Numbered from the stretch's first letter, positions 52,301 to 63,268 are shown. The stretch: DNA of 64,000 nucleotides from Pipra filicauda (GCF_003945595.2 NW_024104507.1:186001-250000), one strand, 5' to 3'. Notes: a model not told the origin generated them from the letters alone. Made by a program: numbers and translations.

Positions 52301-53091
52301 CGTTTTGAAGTTGGTCAAATCCCTAAACAGTCCAGCAATTTATAAGCAATTCCTGTTTATTTTTAACTCAATTCACTGTAACTGTCCTGTCCTTCAATAT
52401 TTTAATTAAGAATCACAACTGAGGGGCAATTTTCACTTACATAAGAAAAATGATTAATTTAACTCTAAGTCAACATGAAATTTGTACGAGTTTTTATCCT
52501 TGCTTGCTTTTCTGTAGTCCTCTGTGATAATCTGTGCTCTCTGACTGAAGAAGCTATAGGGAAAGCTTTGTGTTTAATGCATTAGCATGAATAAAATTAG
52601 AAACATCTGGTGAGAAGACACCTGACTGAACACACACACAGCAAGCAGGGAAGTCTTGCCTGAGGAAATGGCTCTGTGAGGAAGGGTGCTCTCCACATTC
52701 TGTTCCCTGTCACACAGCACTGATGGAGCTTAGCTGCTTTGAAATATTCCTGGTAACTTTATAATAGCAGGGCTTTGTTGAATCAAAATTATTCTAATAT
52801 GGTGGCCAACTGTCAAACAACCAAACACAACTGACATTATGCTGTTGAGTAAACAGTCGCCATTTCCCTTCTTAGATCTCACATTGTTTCTCCTTGCATT
52901 TAACCCCTGAAGAGAGTGATCAAAGAAGCAATGCTCTATTGTATTCTATTTCATTGGAGAGGTTAGGACCATAAAGCAGGGGAGAAATCTGTTCTCTCCA
53001 CCAGTAGGTTCTTGGCATACTGCTCTTTTTTTTTCTTTTTACATTACACATTCCCCCATTAAGTTTCACTGTTTCCCAGAAATATTTATAA
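49351..53091. other. Unrecognised sequence; GC-richer segment next to CR1
   Basis: The first ~250 bases (49351-49600) are less AT-rich than the surroundings, abut the truncated CR1 end and begin TGTGATGG. I could not assign them to a family. The remainder is AT-rich. A plus-strand frame of 126 codons (51707-52087) starts in a good initiation context (CCACCATGC) and is followed by AATAAA at 52184-52189, but has no recognisable domain and its length is within chance expectation. A-rich runs lie near 50448-50478 and 51643-51655. Confidence 0.5.
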
Positions 53092-53096
53092 GATCC
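53092..53096 (+). repeat. Left target-site duplication of the solo LTR
   Basis: GATCC, immediately before TGTCAC. It matches GACCC at 53987-53991 in four of five positions, as expected for an aged 5-bp target-site duplication left by retroviral integration. Confidence 0.5.
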
Positions 53097-53986
53097 TGTC
53101 ACAGACTGAAAATAGTTAATGGCTTAAATTGTAAGATAACCAAAAGACTTTTGTCCAGTGTAGCAAACTGAAAAGAAACAGCTGCACAACCAGCAAAGCC
53201 TACCCCTCCCCAAATATGCCTGCCAGGAAAGGACCTTCAGATGAGATAAGTGGGTCCTATTGTCCAGCTATCCCAGGTGCCAAAGGGCATGCATGCCTGA
53301 AGCTACAAACTGGATTGCCAGGTAAGGGAAAAGGCAAATCCCGCAAAGTAGGATAATCCTTCTTATCATGCCAATGTCCTCCCTTACATGATGACTCTGC
53401 TGTCAAGAGCCTTCTGGGGAGCATGGAAGACTCCTGACCTGTCCTGTGACATGATCCATTGAAAAACTCCCCATCCCAGAGCGAGGTAACAAGGCGTTCC
53501 CACCTGAGCTTGAAGTGTATTGAAGTCTATAATCTTTGAGGATTTTTTTGGGGGGAGAAGAGGGGTTTCCCCCCAGCCCCAATAGATCATGACCATCACT
53601 TGGACAGAAATGTAACCACCACCTCACCCAAAAGACATGGAAGCTGCAACTACCAAATTTCATCTCTGGATACAGCGGGTGGTGACCAGATATATCTTAG
53701 GACCCTTATCCTTTTTTTTCCTCTCTCCTCCATACACATTTTCTTAAGTGCTATTATTCTTTAATATTGCTATATTGCTATAGATAAAAACAGAAAAAAC
53801 ATACCTGCTTACCTTTGAAACAAAATTGTTCTAAAATAAACCCTACATAACCTTAACACTACAAATCATAACGTTACCATAACTTTACAAACACCGATTA
53901 TTCAGTGCCATTTCACTCTCATCCACCCCAAGGGATTTACTAACAAGAGCCTGAGTTACCCTCCCCTTCCAAGGTGGGTTGTAACA
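53097..53986 (+). mobile_element. Probable solo LTR of an endogenous retrovirus (890 bp)
   Basis: The segment starts TGTCAC and ends GTAACA. It therefore has TG...CA ends inside short inverted repeats (TGTCAC against TGTTAC), and it is flanked by GATCC and GACCC, a 5-bp duplication with one change. In plus orientation a TATA-like word (TATAGATAAA, 53779-53788) is followed 46 bases later by AATAAA (53835-53840) and a short downstream part. This is the usual U3-R-U5 order, so I prefer plus. No primer-binding site, internal genes or second LTR are present, which fits loss of the internal part by recombination between the two LTRs. A 5-bp duplication suits an ERVL- or ERV1-type element, but the family is not established. 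Open frames inside (86 codons or fewer) are not viral genes. Confidence 0.55.
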
Positions 53987-53991
53987 GACCC
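53987..53991 (+). repeat. Right target-site duplication of the solo LTR
   Basis: GACCC directly after the terminal GTAACA, partner of GATCC at 53092-53096 with one mismatch. Confidence 0.5.
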
Positions 53992-55689
53992 CCCTCGAAA
54001 AGTTATTGAGTTTCATTAGCCTGCTGCTTCACCTCTCTTCAATTTTATTGATGGAAATATTGATTAATGCTGAAGGCATTTTCAGATCATTCGATGCCTA
54101 CTTTCCTGACCCTGCATTTAAGATTTTTTACAGCAAATCAGGAGCATCTCCTGGAAAAAAATATTTCTGCCTTGGTAAGAACGTAAGTACTCAGAGGTCT
54201 TCATCCAGTAGGAGTGAACAGCCACAGCATATGTTCAGTTTGATCATCACTGCTTTGACCTTATTATGCTGTATCTGATTATTAACTTAAAATGCAGTAT
54301 CCTTTAGCATATGGTACATTAGGGCTTGCAGCAGAGAGGGAGTGTTCAGGACTGTTGCCTTTATACAGCAGTACATTTGTAATATCTGAATCACATTCTA
54401 TTTCAAGAGCAGTGCAACGTGGACCTGTCGTCAGTGCACGACAATGGCCTTGAATATAGACATTTCTATCTGACACCAGCTGCAACACTCATGGAAGGGC
54501 TGGAATTCTGTGTGCAGTGCTGCAGTCTTTTGGAATACAAGATGGACATTGGGCAGCGTTACAGGGATAATACACCTCTTGTCTTTATCTAATTTTCTGT
54601 CTGCTGATGATAATAGGAATAAAGGGGAAAAAAAAAGTCTCCTGAAACAAACAAATACCCCCCCAACCACCCACTCTACTCAACTCTAAAAATAACACAT
54701 GCCATGAATAGAGGCATTTGTTCATTAACTTCCTTTTCATCTGATGCAATCTTCTCCCTTTGATATTGAAATGTGGATGAATTTATCATCACTAGCATGG
54801 TTTTAAAGAATAGAAGAAATAGAAAAAAATATTCTGATGGTTATCCTGTTTTAAATACTGTGATGATCACTAACGTGTCACTGATGTCTTTTCACAATTT
54901 TATGTTTTGACAGAAGACCCTCTAGCTGCAGAAAGGTAATTCATTTCCAAGCTCTATCACTCCTCAGTTTCTTGCCAAAATTTCCACAGAAACAATACAT
55001 TGTTGTGCTGAGTTTTATGACTTGAATCTCTTCTACTAGTAACTACACCGAGGGAACAAACTTATTTCACACAGGCCATCAATCAGTCTTTAGAGAGCAA
55101 AACCTTGTGGTTACTCTTTTACCAGTCTGGTCTGTAAGTAATGATTTAAGGAAAAAATTTGGAATATTGTTACCAGCTCTCTGGGCCTGTCAGACTTCCA
55201 CTCAAAACAAGCAGAAAATATTTCCTATGAACAAGCATTGATCAAGGATTCAGCAGAGCTAGTTTTCTCCTGTCTGTCAGTTAGCCATATAGTAATTCTT
55301 ATTTATCTTATTCATTAACAACACTAGTTGTTCACATGTTTCTGTCAGCAACAGCACTACCAGATTTAAAGAAAACAACCCTGACCTTTTCCGGAGGATA
55401 CTGGGAACCAAAGGTTGTTTTCTAGACTTTGGTATCAATAAAGATCTATTCCAGTTTTATGGGATATTCAGCCATCTGCCAAAGCATCAGCTGTATAAAC
55501 TGATGCAACACAACTAAGTTAAGAAAAAAAAAAAAAAAATTCCAATTTGCAGCAACAGAAGCTCTAACAGTGTTTCGGATCACTGCATTTCCACCTCACT
55601 GTAAATCTTGTGTTTCTATTATGATTAAGGCCCCTGGTAGGACTGAACAATACACAAATCCTTGCAAACAGATGTGATGCAGCTGAAGG
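53992..55689. other. Unrecognised AT-rich sequence
   Basis: Nothing recognised. An A16 run lies at 55524-55539. Short frames only. Confidence 0.6.
55524..55539 (+). repeat. Poly(A) run, A16
   Basis: Uninterrupted A16, with no recognisable element upstream. Confidence 0.9.
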
Positions 55690-56180
55690 TCCTGAAGAAA
55701 CAGACTGTGATAGAGCATGGTGTTCAGGGACCTCCCTGTGACTGGATAAAGGCATATAACCCATCTTTAGGAAAAAAAGAAGAAGGAATTTATGGGAAAC
55801 ATCAGTCTGTGGGAAAATTGTGGAGTAAGACCTCATCAAAGCCATTTCTAATCGCAAGAAGAGAAACAAGAAAAGCGACAGGGAAAAGGCAAAGTCCAGC
55901 TGGTGACCAGGTGCTAGTGGGATCTCTCAGGAATTGATACTTTAACACCAGGCCCAATATTTCTCAAGTTTTTTATTAACAACCTGGATGGTGAGCAAGA
56001 GAACACCCAGTTGGCAGATGGTACTGAAATGGGAGTAGTGGCTGATTTATTGAGGGTTATTACCTTCTGCTTGGAATATTTTGTCCAGAGTTGAGTTTCT
56101 CAGTACAAGACAGACATCGACACAATGGAGTGAGTGCAGCACTAACAAGATGATCGGGGGCTGAAGCACAGAACACGGGT
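55690..56180 (+). mobile_element. Old CR1 LINE fragment with reverse-transcriptase remains
   Basis: This plus-strand copy comes from further upstream in CR1 than the others and is badly decayed. Around 55735-55815 the frame gives DWIKAYNPSLGKKEEGIYGK, which aligns with the CR1 reverse-transcriptase stretch that normally reads roughly DWRKAN..P.FKKG.KEDP.NYR. At about 55905-55990 the DNA matches the conserved block before the catalytic motif (CTGGTGACCAGGTGCTAGTG, GGGATCTCTCAGG, TTATTAACAACCTGGATGGT). The GCAGATG..ACTGAAATGGGAGTAGTGGCTG block near 56010-56043 follows. After an internal deletion it resumes near 56087 (TTTTGTCCAGAGTTGAG, CAGTACAAGACAGACAT, AACAAGATGATCGGGGGCTG). Several deletions and frame changes make it inactive. 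The stretch 55820-55900 is only weakly alignable, and both ends are approximate. Confidence 0.75.
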
Positions 56181-56200
56181 TTGTTTAACCTTAAGAATAC

Positions 56201-56398
56201 ATGAGCATGGAAGCACTCACACCTGTCCCTATATTGCTGGCAGCACTTGTCCTTGTGCTTTGGCTTTCAAAGTGTGTTTTCATCATTAAACCTGTAGGAT
56301 CTTGCTTGGCTGGGAGCTATTTTGGTATCCACAGCAGCATTCTGTCCATTAGGAGAAATGACATATCAAGGACAGACAGCAGCAATCACATACTTCAG
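56201..56398 (+). other. Candidate first coding exon (hypothetical, unrecognised)
   Basis: A plus-strand frame has two ATGs at 56201 and 56207. The second is in a strong initiation context (AGCATGG, A at -3, G at +4). The frame runs 64 codons from 56207 to a textbook splice donor, CAG then GTAAGT (GT at 56399-56400), in phase 0. The product starts MEALTPVPILLAALVLVLWL, a hydrophobic segment of the kind seen in signal peptides and N-terminal membrane anchors, followed by a polar part with Ser, Arg and Asn. I do not recognise the family. It begins about 20 bases after an old CR1 fragment and has no visible promoter or downstream partner exon. It could be a lineage-specific exon or a chance frame. 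Confidence 0.22.
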
Positions 56399-57055
56399 GT
56401 AAGTAAACACAACAGTAAGAAATGGTATTCCTTATATTAACTGCACCAAGAATATACTTCTTATTACAACTAATAATAAAGGCATGTCCTTCTGAAATAT
56501 AAATATAGGATGTCTTAAACTGTAATAAACAAGTAAAATGGTATTCAGCAAAACAAGCATGTTACATATCAGTCTTCACAGTTTCCAACAAAAGTGAAGA
56601 TTATCAGGAATAGACATTACTGCTTTTTAAATAGAATTGTGCATAACACTGTTTAACAGACACAGGATGATGATTATTATAGGCTGGGCAGGCTAAGTTA
56701 AATCTTACTTCTCGCTGCTTCCATGCCAATTTACTTTAAAACTGTTATTGTAAGAGCCCTGACAGGAGCAATACCACAGAATCAACAAGTCTCATCACTG
56801 TTGTCATAGCCAAATAGATCCAGATGCTGGTACTGAAGGATGAAGATGTTGCAAAGTGCACATGTTTTAGCCCTTTCACAAAGGCACAAACGAGATGAGA
56901 TCATTCAGTATTGACTGTACCCAGGAGATGTAATCCCTTGGAGGCCAAAGAGGGGGTTCTGCAGAGAGCACAGGGAGCAGGCACCCGTCTGACTCCATCA
57001 GCTGCTGTCTGTCACCCTGCAGGCTGCTGGACAAGCCAAGTTTCTTTCACATTAT
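56399..57055. other. Unrecognised sequence
   Basis: Nothing recognised. If the candidate exon upstream is real, this would be the start of its intron. Slightly less AT-rich between 56750 and 57040. Confidence 0.6.
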
Positions 57056-57126
57056 GAATCATAGAAAAAAATCATAGAATTGACCAGGTTGGAAAAGGCC
57101 TTTGAGATCATCGAGTCCAACCCTTG
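57056..57126 (-). mobile_element. CR1 LINE, very short 3' end (minus strand)
   Basis: About 70 bases. The reversed octamer tail appears twice (AATCATAGAAAAAAATCATAGAAT), followed by CCAGGTTGGAAAAGGCCTTT and GAGATCATCGAGTCCAACCC. This is the extreme 3' end of CR1 in minus orientation. Good identity suggests a relatively young, strongly truncated insertion. Confidence 0.93.
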
Positions 57127-57961
57127 ATCCTTATGGAGATTCTTCTTTTCCTTCTAAGAGGACAAAACTACAAAAGGCAGGACCATCAGTGCATACAGGA
57201 AGCAACTTGCAACTAATAATCTCCCAGGTGAGACTGAAACTACCTATAAGTCGAAAAGCCCAATCCTGTAACATATAGGATATTTGCCTACTTCCTATTA
57301 TTGGAGACAGAAGACTACCCAGATAACAAAGACTATTCTTGTATAAAAAGTAGTTCTTAAGATATTCTGTATTGAGATTTCTTCCTACTTAAAAATGTCT
57401 AGATACTTGGAAATTGTCTAAGCTCTAATTTTAAGCTTCATATGATCTCAAATACAGAGCGCCTCAAAATATCTTATTACTTAAATTGGACCACTGCCAT
57501 AGTAAGGTTTCCTGTAGATTAAAAGGAGAAGTGAAAAGGTTACATTTCCTTTGTTTACCAGAAATTTTTACTCATTGAAAAATAGGTCTTTGCTTCTGAA
57601 TAGTCTTAGAAAATAAATATTCATAAATCAAAGCATGTTATTTCTGTAGGAAAACTGAAATCATCCATATCTAATATGTGCAGTTGATTTTGGATATTGC
57701 AAATGAATTCTCATTTTAAAAAAGGAGAAAAAAAGACATTTATGATCTCATGTATGATTTTCATTTACATCCATCGTTTCAAATTTGAGAAGTCAGACAA
57801 AAAGCTGAATATCAGAGGAGCAGTTTCTTATCCTTTAATTTGGTATTATTATTTGACCCACTATCTGCAGCTCAGATTGTTCTGTTATGATCCACTCACT
57901 GGACCTCACTCAGTCATGTTCCTTGTAATAGTTGGTATTTTGGCTAGTTTTCCGCTTCCAA

Positions 57962-58003
57962 TTTTTTTTAATTTTTAGGTTTTTTTTTTATTTTATTTTT
58001 TTT
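57962..58003 (+). repeat. T-rich low-complexity tract
   Basis: Runs of 8-10 T broken by AA or AGG, about 42 bases. Confidence 0.88.
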
Positions 58004-58241
58004 AATGTTCATACAACCATCCTGAACAAATCAATGGCCTTTTATCTTCTGTAGGAAGAGTAGTTCAGTGCAGCCACACATACAAACTTGAGGATAATGA
58101 CCAATCTGTTCCAATATTTTTGACCCACCTCTTTCAGAGAAGAATAGTTTTCAGTAACTATTCAGCCTAGCAGACAATCAAAATGGAAATGATTGTCATT
58201 GATATGGCATTCTCTGGGTTTGAAAATCCTATTTTTAGGAG

Positions 58242-58271
58242 TTGATTTATACCTTTTTGATTTATACCTTC
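58242..58271. repeat. 15-bp tandem duplication
   Basis: Two adjacent copies of TTGATTTATACCTT plus one base (58242-58256, 58257-58271), nearly identical. Confidence 0.88.
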
Positions 58272-59068
58272 ATTTTTGCAAATATAGGAAAATATGAGGC
58301 TGATTTTTAATTTAAAGTACTTTAGCTGCATTGTCTCAGCTGATCAGTAAAGCTTTAGAAACCTGGATATCTGAACATCCAGTCTGTTCTGTTAAGTGTC
58401 TTATTGCATAACCTTTAGCTGACTGTTGTGTGGTAACCATAACACTGACAAAGCAGCACATGTAATTTAACACAAACATAATTTTCTAATCATTCTTCGC
58501 TTAGGATTGTGGGGTCCTAAGGTCAAACCCAGGTCACTAAATATACAAAATTAGAAAAAGAGTGTGTGCAGAGTGCCCCCAGCTCTCTGCCAGGTGCTCC
58601 ACAAACACCATGCCTGGGTTACCAAGGGAAGCAAGGGCCAAAACCCTTTCTCTCTTTCAGTGAGAGCATCACTCAGCACAGAGGGCTTCCTCCTCCTCTG
58701 CATTGCAGTGATCCAGGTGCAGAAGAGCTGGATCATGACGTGTAAGAGTTGAGACAACATCCATTACCTCCCACCATAACAACAGAACATTTTGCTTTCT
58801 ACCCCGAGGGTCATAATTCGCTGTTATTGCCACAATGAGACTTCTGCTGCAAGTGTTTGGAAATATTGCTTGCATATAATGGGTTCTGATACATTAGTGA
58901 GGCTCCTCTGGGACTCCCAAAAGTACAGCATGCCCTCTAGCAATTCCCAACAGCTTAGCAGAGCTAGGGATGTCACAGTGTGCATTGTTTTATTCTTATC
59001 TCACCACTGTGTGGCCTAAAATCAGTGCATTGGTGCAGGGGAACCTGGCAGCTCAAGTACAGGTAACT

Positions 59069-59443
59069 ATAGAAACATAGAATCATTAAGGTTGGAAAAG
59101 ACCTCCAAGGTCATCGGGTTCAACCTTCAACCAAATACCACCAAGCCCACTAATAAATAGTAAAGTGCCACTTCTACTTGTTTTTTTGAACACTTGCAGG
59201 GATGGTGACTCCACCTCCCTGGGAAGCCCATTCCAATGCTTAACCACTCTCTCAGTGAAGAATTTTTTCCTAATATCTAACCTGAACATCTCCTGGTACA
59301 GCTTGAGGCCATTTCCCTTGTCCTGGGAGAAGAGACCGACCCTCACCTGCCCACAACCTTTCAGGAAGTTGTAAGGAGGAAGAAGGTCTCCCCTGAGCTT
59401 CCTTTTCTCCATACTAAACAACACAGCACCCTCAGCCCTCTGC
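59069..59443 (-). mobile_element. CR1 LINE, 3' fragment (minus strand)
   Basis: Minus-strand CR1 of about 375 bases. The plus strand begins with ATAGAATCATTAAGGTTGGA. It continues with AAAGACCTCCAAGGTCATCG, CAGGGATGGTGACTCCACCT, CTGGGAAGCCCATTCCAATG, AGCTTGAGGCCATTTCCCTT, CCACAACCTTTCAGGAAGTT and CTGAGCTTCCTTTTCTCCAT, ending near CACCCTCAGCCCTCTGCTG. On the minus strand a frame of about 120 codons survives, with [20 protein letters not shown], the same peptide as in the 42.7- and 49.2-kb copies. Several small deletions separate it from the 42.7-kb copy. Confidence 0.95.
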
Positions 59444-59900
59444 TGCAAGTGAGGGCAGCTTTACACTGGCACAGGGCTGCCTTCCTCTCCCTTGGAGGGG
59501 GCTGTCAAGCAGAGCTGTGCTCCTGCCATGGTGCTGTTCCCTCCCTGATCACTGCTGCCCTCAGCTACACAGTCAGGAGAGCAAGACTGACACTTCCCTT
59601 GACTGACAGGGTAGCTTCAGACTCCTGGGCATTGCCATTTAACTATTTTTTGAACACAGAGGTAAATCCCATTATTACCTCCTGAATTCAAGGGAGCTGA
59701 AGGGGAAATCCTCTCCTCCATCTTCTAGGGATCACATCAGCGCTACAGGAGACCTGGGAGAGAAAGATGAGGAGAGAATACCCCCGTGAATTTGATTTCT
59801 ATTCCGTCTCCAAGATAACAGCCAGTGCTGTATGAGTCACAGGAGAGCACAGCAGGCAAGGAAGAAAGCATAACCTGAAATTCAATTGAAAGACACTGGC

Positions 59901-59923
59901 AAAAAAAAAAAAAAAAAAAAAAA
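59901..59923 (+). repeat. Poly(A) run, A23
   Basis: Uninterrupted A23 after a less AT-rich stretch of about 450 bases. A retrocopy tail is possible, but there is no identifiable source gene and no flanking target duplication that I can see. Confidence 0.93.
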
Positions 59924-60817
59924 GATTATATTTTCTTGACACTGGAGTTCTGTCCTGATTTCATTTTTCTTTTACTTTGGGAAACTGCTCTTGAATACTG
60001 GAAAGTGAACATAATGTGAACATTTGCTTTCTTGCCCCTCCAATACATGAAGATCCCTCACATCTCTTCCTTTTTGGAAAACATTTTAAAGCAGGAGTGC
60101 TATAGCTCTTCCCAAGAGGCACAGTTCTCCTTTGTCAGAGTATGTGCAGGGTATTTTTTCCAAGGTTGGTGAGAGGGATGCAACCTACAACATCTGCTAA
60201 TGGCTGGAAACCTGCTGTGCCTCTGAATTAGATTTTTATGACAGACGAGATGTGTCTGCCAGGAAAGAGGCCTTTAAACTGGTCCATCTATTATTTTCTT
60301 AATTTACAGAGGTGGCATGTACACCTTTTCAGATATGTTTCAGGAATTTGTTTCAGGAAAGAAAAAGCAAGAAGCGAGATAGGCACAGAGAGGATGAAAA
60401 GCACAGGGAAAGAAGTCCCCACGACTGTTTCAGTACCTACACCCACTATCACACCCTAGCAGGATCTGGCCCTTGCAACAAGACATCTACTAAAAGGTTG
60501 TTAAATCCCTGGCTCTTGGACACCTCTACCTCCTTTGGTGGGCTCAGAATACTGAATTTCTCTGTTCAGTCTTCAAGGTTACCTCCAATTTTCAAACCTC
60601 TTCAGTCAGTAAAATAGAAGAAATTAAGGCAATTTCATCCAACAGTTGCCAGGCTTTCCAGGCCCCCCAAGCCTGCTGCAGTTCACAGTACAGGCAGAAG
60701 AGGATTGTTTTCCTTTGGAAGTTTTTATACTGCCATTTATATTTTTATGATGAGAGAATTATATACATAATTTTCACAAAGAAAACCCTTGAATTCTAAA
60801 AAAACCCCTCCCTTTAG

Positions 60818-60840
60818 CATGCACACATGCATGCATGCAC
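60818..60840. repeat. (CATG)n / alternating purine-pyrimidine tract
   Basis: CATGCACACATGCATGCATG and a few more bases, strictly alternating purine and pyrimidine. Such tracts can adopt the left-handed Z form; whether this one does is inference. Confidence 0.85.
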
Positions 60841-61897
60841 ATATACAGTGCATTTTTGAGGGAGGTAGTATAATTTGCTGAGTGGGATTAAAAAAATACA
60901 AACCAACAACATCCAAACAAACACCAAAAGAAACCACAAAAACACCCTCCCTCTCTGCCTCTCCACAAACAAATAAATAAGTTCCTAAGGCTTGGTACCC
61001 ATAACCTTTGTCAACTTCAGCCATAAATAAAACTGAGGGACAGACACAGCCTTAACAAAAAAATTGCCCACATTCTGAAAAGATTAACATTAGAGATTAC
61101 CAGATGCCCTACACATGGATATTATGGATACAAAAAAGAACGTTCCCAGAAAAAACAAACTTTAGTTTTAGCCAAACACTCAGACTCATGCACTACTTCC
61201 AATCTTCCTGGTTTTTCAGCCTTAACCCCCCCATTATCTGAGGCTCAACCCTCTCTGGTAGAGACTCACTCATGCCAAGGTGTAGCAATCTGATGTTCTA
61301 CAAACACAAAGAAATTATACCTGTGCTCATTTTCATTTCCAGCTCCCCAGTCTGAACCAGCAGAATTGTGTCTGCAATTTCTACTAGTCCCATGGATTTG
61401 GATTTCTATAGCAAACAGAAGATAAGGCATCTAAATTAAATATTTGAAACTATGGGTTCCAAAGTTTAATATTTCAGCTGAAGTAAGCATTCCCAGGCAC
61501 AGCTGTTTGGCCTCCAAACATCTTAATTAAAAACCTTTTGGGAGGATAATAACATTTGCCATTCAATCAAACACTGGACAATTTTACAGCTGATACCAAA
61601 TGTTATATGATAAACTAAGAGCTGAGTTTCAAAGCATCACTGGCAGTAACGACAAAGACAGAGTTGATCTAAAAATCTCACGTAATAAGTTTCTTTTACA
61701 CTCATTGAAGAGGAAATATTTTTGTAAACTACTGTGGGACTTTTTTCTAATGTCAGTATAAAAGCTAATTCATGTGCAGTCCAGCTGAAATTTAGTGAGA
61801 CCTGGGCATTAAATTCTTCATAAGCAATTCTATGCACCTGTTACAGAAAGCAATTTTTTTTGAATGGTATTCTGAAATTAATCAAACACCAGTCTTT

Positions 61898-61950
61898 AAA
61901 AAAAAAAAACAAACAACCACAAAAAAAACCAAACAACCAAACAAAAAAAA
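61898..61950 (+). repeat. A-rich (CAAA)n-like tract
   Basis: Runs of 7-12 A separated by CAAAC, CCAC and CCAAAC units over about 53 bases. Confidence 0.9.
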
Positions 61951-62102
61951 TCACCAATGAGGGTGTAGCTTAACAGGAAAATACAAGCTGTCAGCAATAC
62001 CCAGAATAATGTCACAATGCAAGGATGGAATTCTCCATTAACGTGTCTGCTTTACAATACATCCTGAAAAAGGGAAAGCAAGGTCTTGATGTTTACAGAA
62101 TT

Positions 62103-62187
62103 CACATAATGCATACCAAAGCTTTTTATAACTTGAACATCACATAGCTGATGTTCAAGTTATGAAAAGGTTTTTATGTGTTATGTG
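62103..62187. ncRNA. Hairpin-forming inverted repeat, possible small-RNA precursor
   Basis: The left arm 62103-62142 and right arm 62149-62187 are near reverse complements around a 6-base loop (CATAGC). The inner 15 base pairs (ATAACTTGAACATCA with 62149-62163) are perfect. Going outward, one T-G wobble is followed by five pairs (CTTTT), then a partly matched stretch, then seven more perfect pairs at the base (CACATAA with TTATGTG). An RNA from either strand would fold into a hairpin of about 85 bases, the size and shape of an animal microRNA precursor. I do not recognise it as a known microRNA. It could instead be a tiny palindromic transposon remnant or a template-switch palindrome. Confidence 0.35.
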
Positions 62188-62244
62188 TTGTTCATAACGC
62201 TATAAAAGCAAAGTATTAATTTCACTGGTTCAATGTGTTGTGTG

Positions 62245-62288
62245 TTATTTTTTTGTGGTTGGATTTTTTGGTTTTTGGGGGGTTTTGT
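62245..62288 (+). repeat. T/G-rich low-complexity tract
   Basis: T runs with GTGGTTGG and a run of six G. Low complexity, no coding frame. Confidence 0.8.
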
Positions 62289-63268
62289 CCTTTCTGTATG
62301 TAACCATATATTCTGTATTGTTATGCTTAGCTCTCTCGTATTCCATTTTATTTCTGGTGGTAGGTACTTAGTCATCTAACACAAAAGAGAAATTATCTTT
62401 CAATGCTAAGAAGAAAGACTACTTTATTTTTGGTTGGTTGGCTTTCTTTTGTTAATGATCGCAGATGATTTAAAAACTAGATTAAATTGCTATCTAGTGC
62501 AACAGCAAAACAATTAGTGTAAAACCATATCCGTTAATTATTTCTGTGAATGAATGAATGACTCAATACTTCAAAAAGTCCTACAAGTAACTTTCCGGCA
62601 GCCCAGTACTTATTGGAAAGAAGTAAGGAGAAATAAACTGTTGCTGCTTTAGAAAATGAGGTCGCAAGGAAATTCATTAGATGGACAGAAATCCTCAAGG
62701 CCTCGATTCTGCAATTAGATGCAGGATATTGGAGAACTGTGTCTCTGGAGAATCCTGCTACTTTGAAATAGAGTTTCAATTGTCTGCTGTGGGATACCAA
62801 ACCAGGGTGGAGGGTCTGTCTCCGTCAGAAGGATTGATGAAATGATGACATACTTGAATCGTTATAATTTGCAAAGTTTTGCATCCAGTTTAAGTCAAAT
62901 AAACAGGATTTTTTTGAATTTCTGCCATAAATAAAAGGTCAGGAAACTGTTAATAGGAAAGATGAAGACTGAATCCTAATTGCCTGCTCTGCAGCAGGAA
63001 GAGTTTCTTCACTTTGCATATGCTATTTTTTTACCTTTCTAAATTAAATTGTCATTTGCTGGAAGAAAAACAAAACCAAACCACAACCAGCCCTTTGTAC
63101 TTTTTCTGCCCTCTACATAACATATGCTTTGAATATTAACACACTTGAAAGCCCAGGGAAGGATCTGTTCCTTTCCACAGTGAAGCTACTCAGCCTTAAA
63201 CCTAAGGGTCATCACAAGAGAATTTCTGTACTCTATAGATATTGAAGTCCATTATTTGAGTTACAGCA

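Larger units (their letters stand above)
57127..59068. other. Unrecognised sequence with T-rich tract
   Basis: No gene recognised. A T/A-rich low-complexity tract lies at 57962-58003 and a 15-bp tandem duplication at 58242-58271. Overlapping frames near 58550-59020 occur on both strands, have no recognisable domain, and are not supported as genes. Confidence 0.6.
59444..63268. other. Unrecognised sequence with several simple repeats
   Basis: No gene recognised. 59450-59890 is less AT-rich than average and ends in an A23 run (59901-59923), which could mark an old retrocopy, but I recognise no source gene. Other items (CATG repeat, A/C-rich tract, hairpin) are listed separately. Confidence 0.55.

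Noticed and set aside
53403..53663. 86-codon minus-strand frame inside the LTR
   Set aside because: Base composition and position inside a probable solo LTR; no viral or host domain seen.
59450..59923. Processed pseudogene ending in the A23 run
   Set aside because: The composition and tail are suggestive, but I recognise no source gene and see no flanking target duplication.
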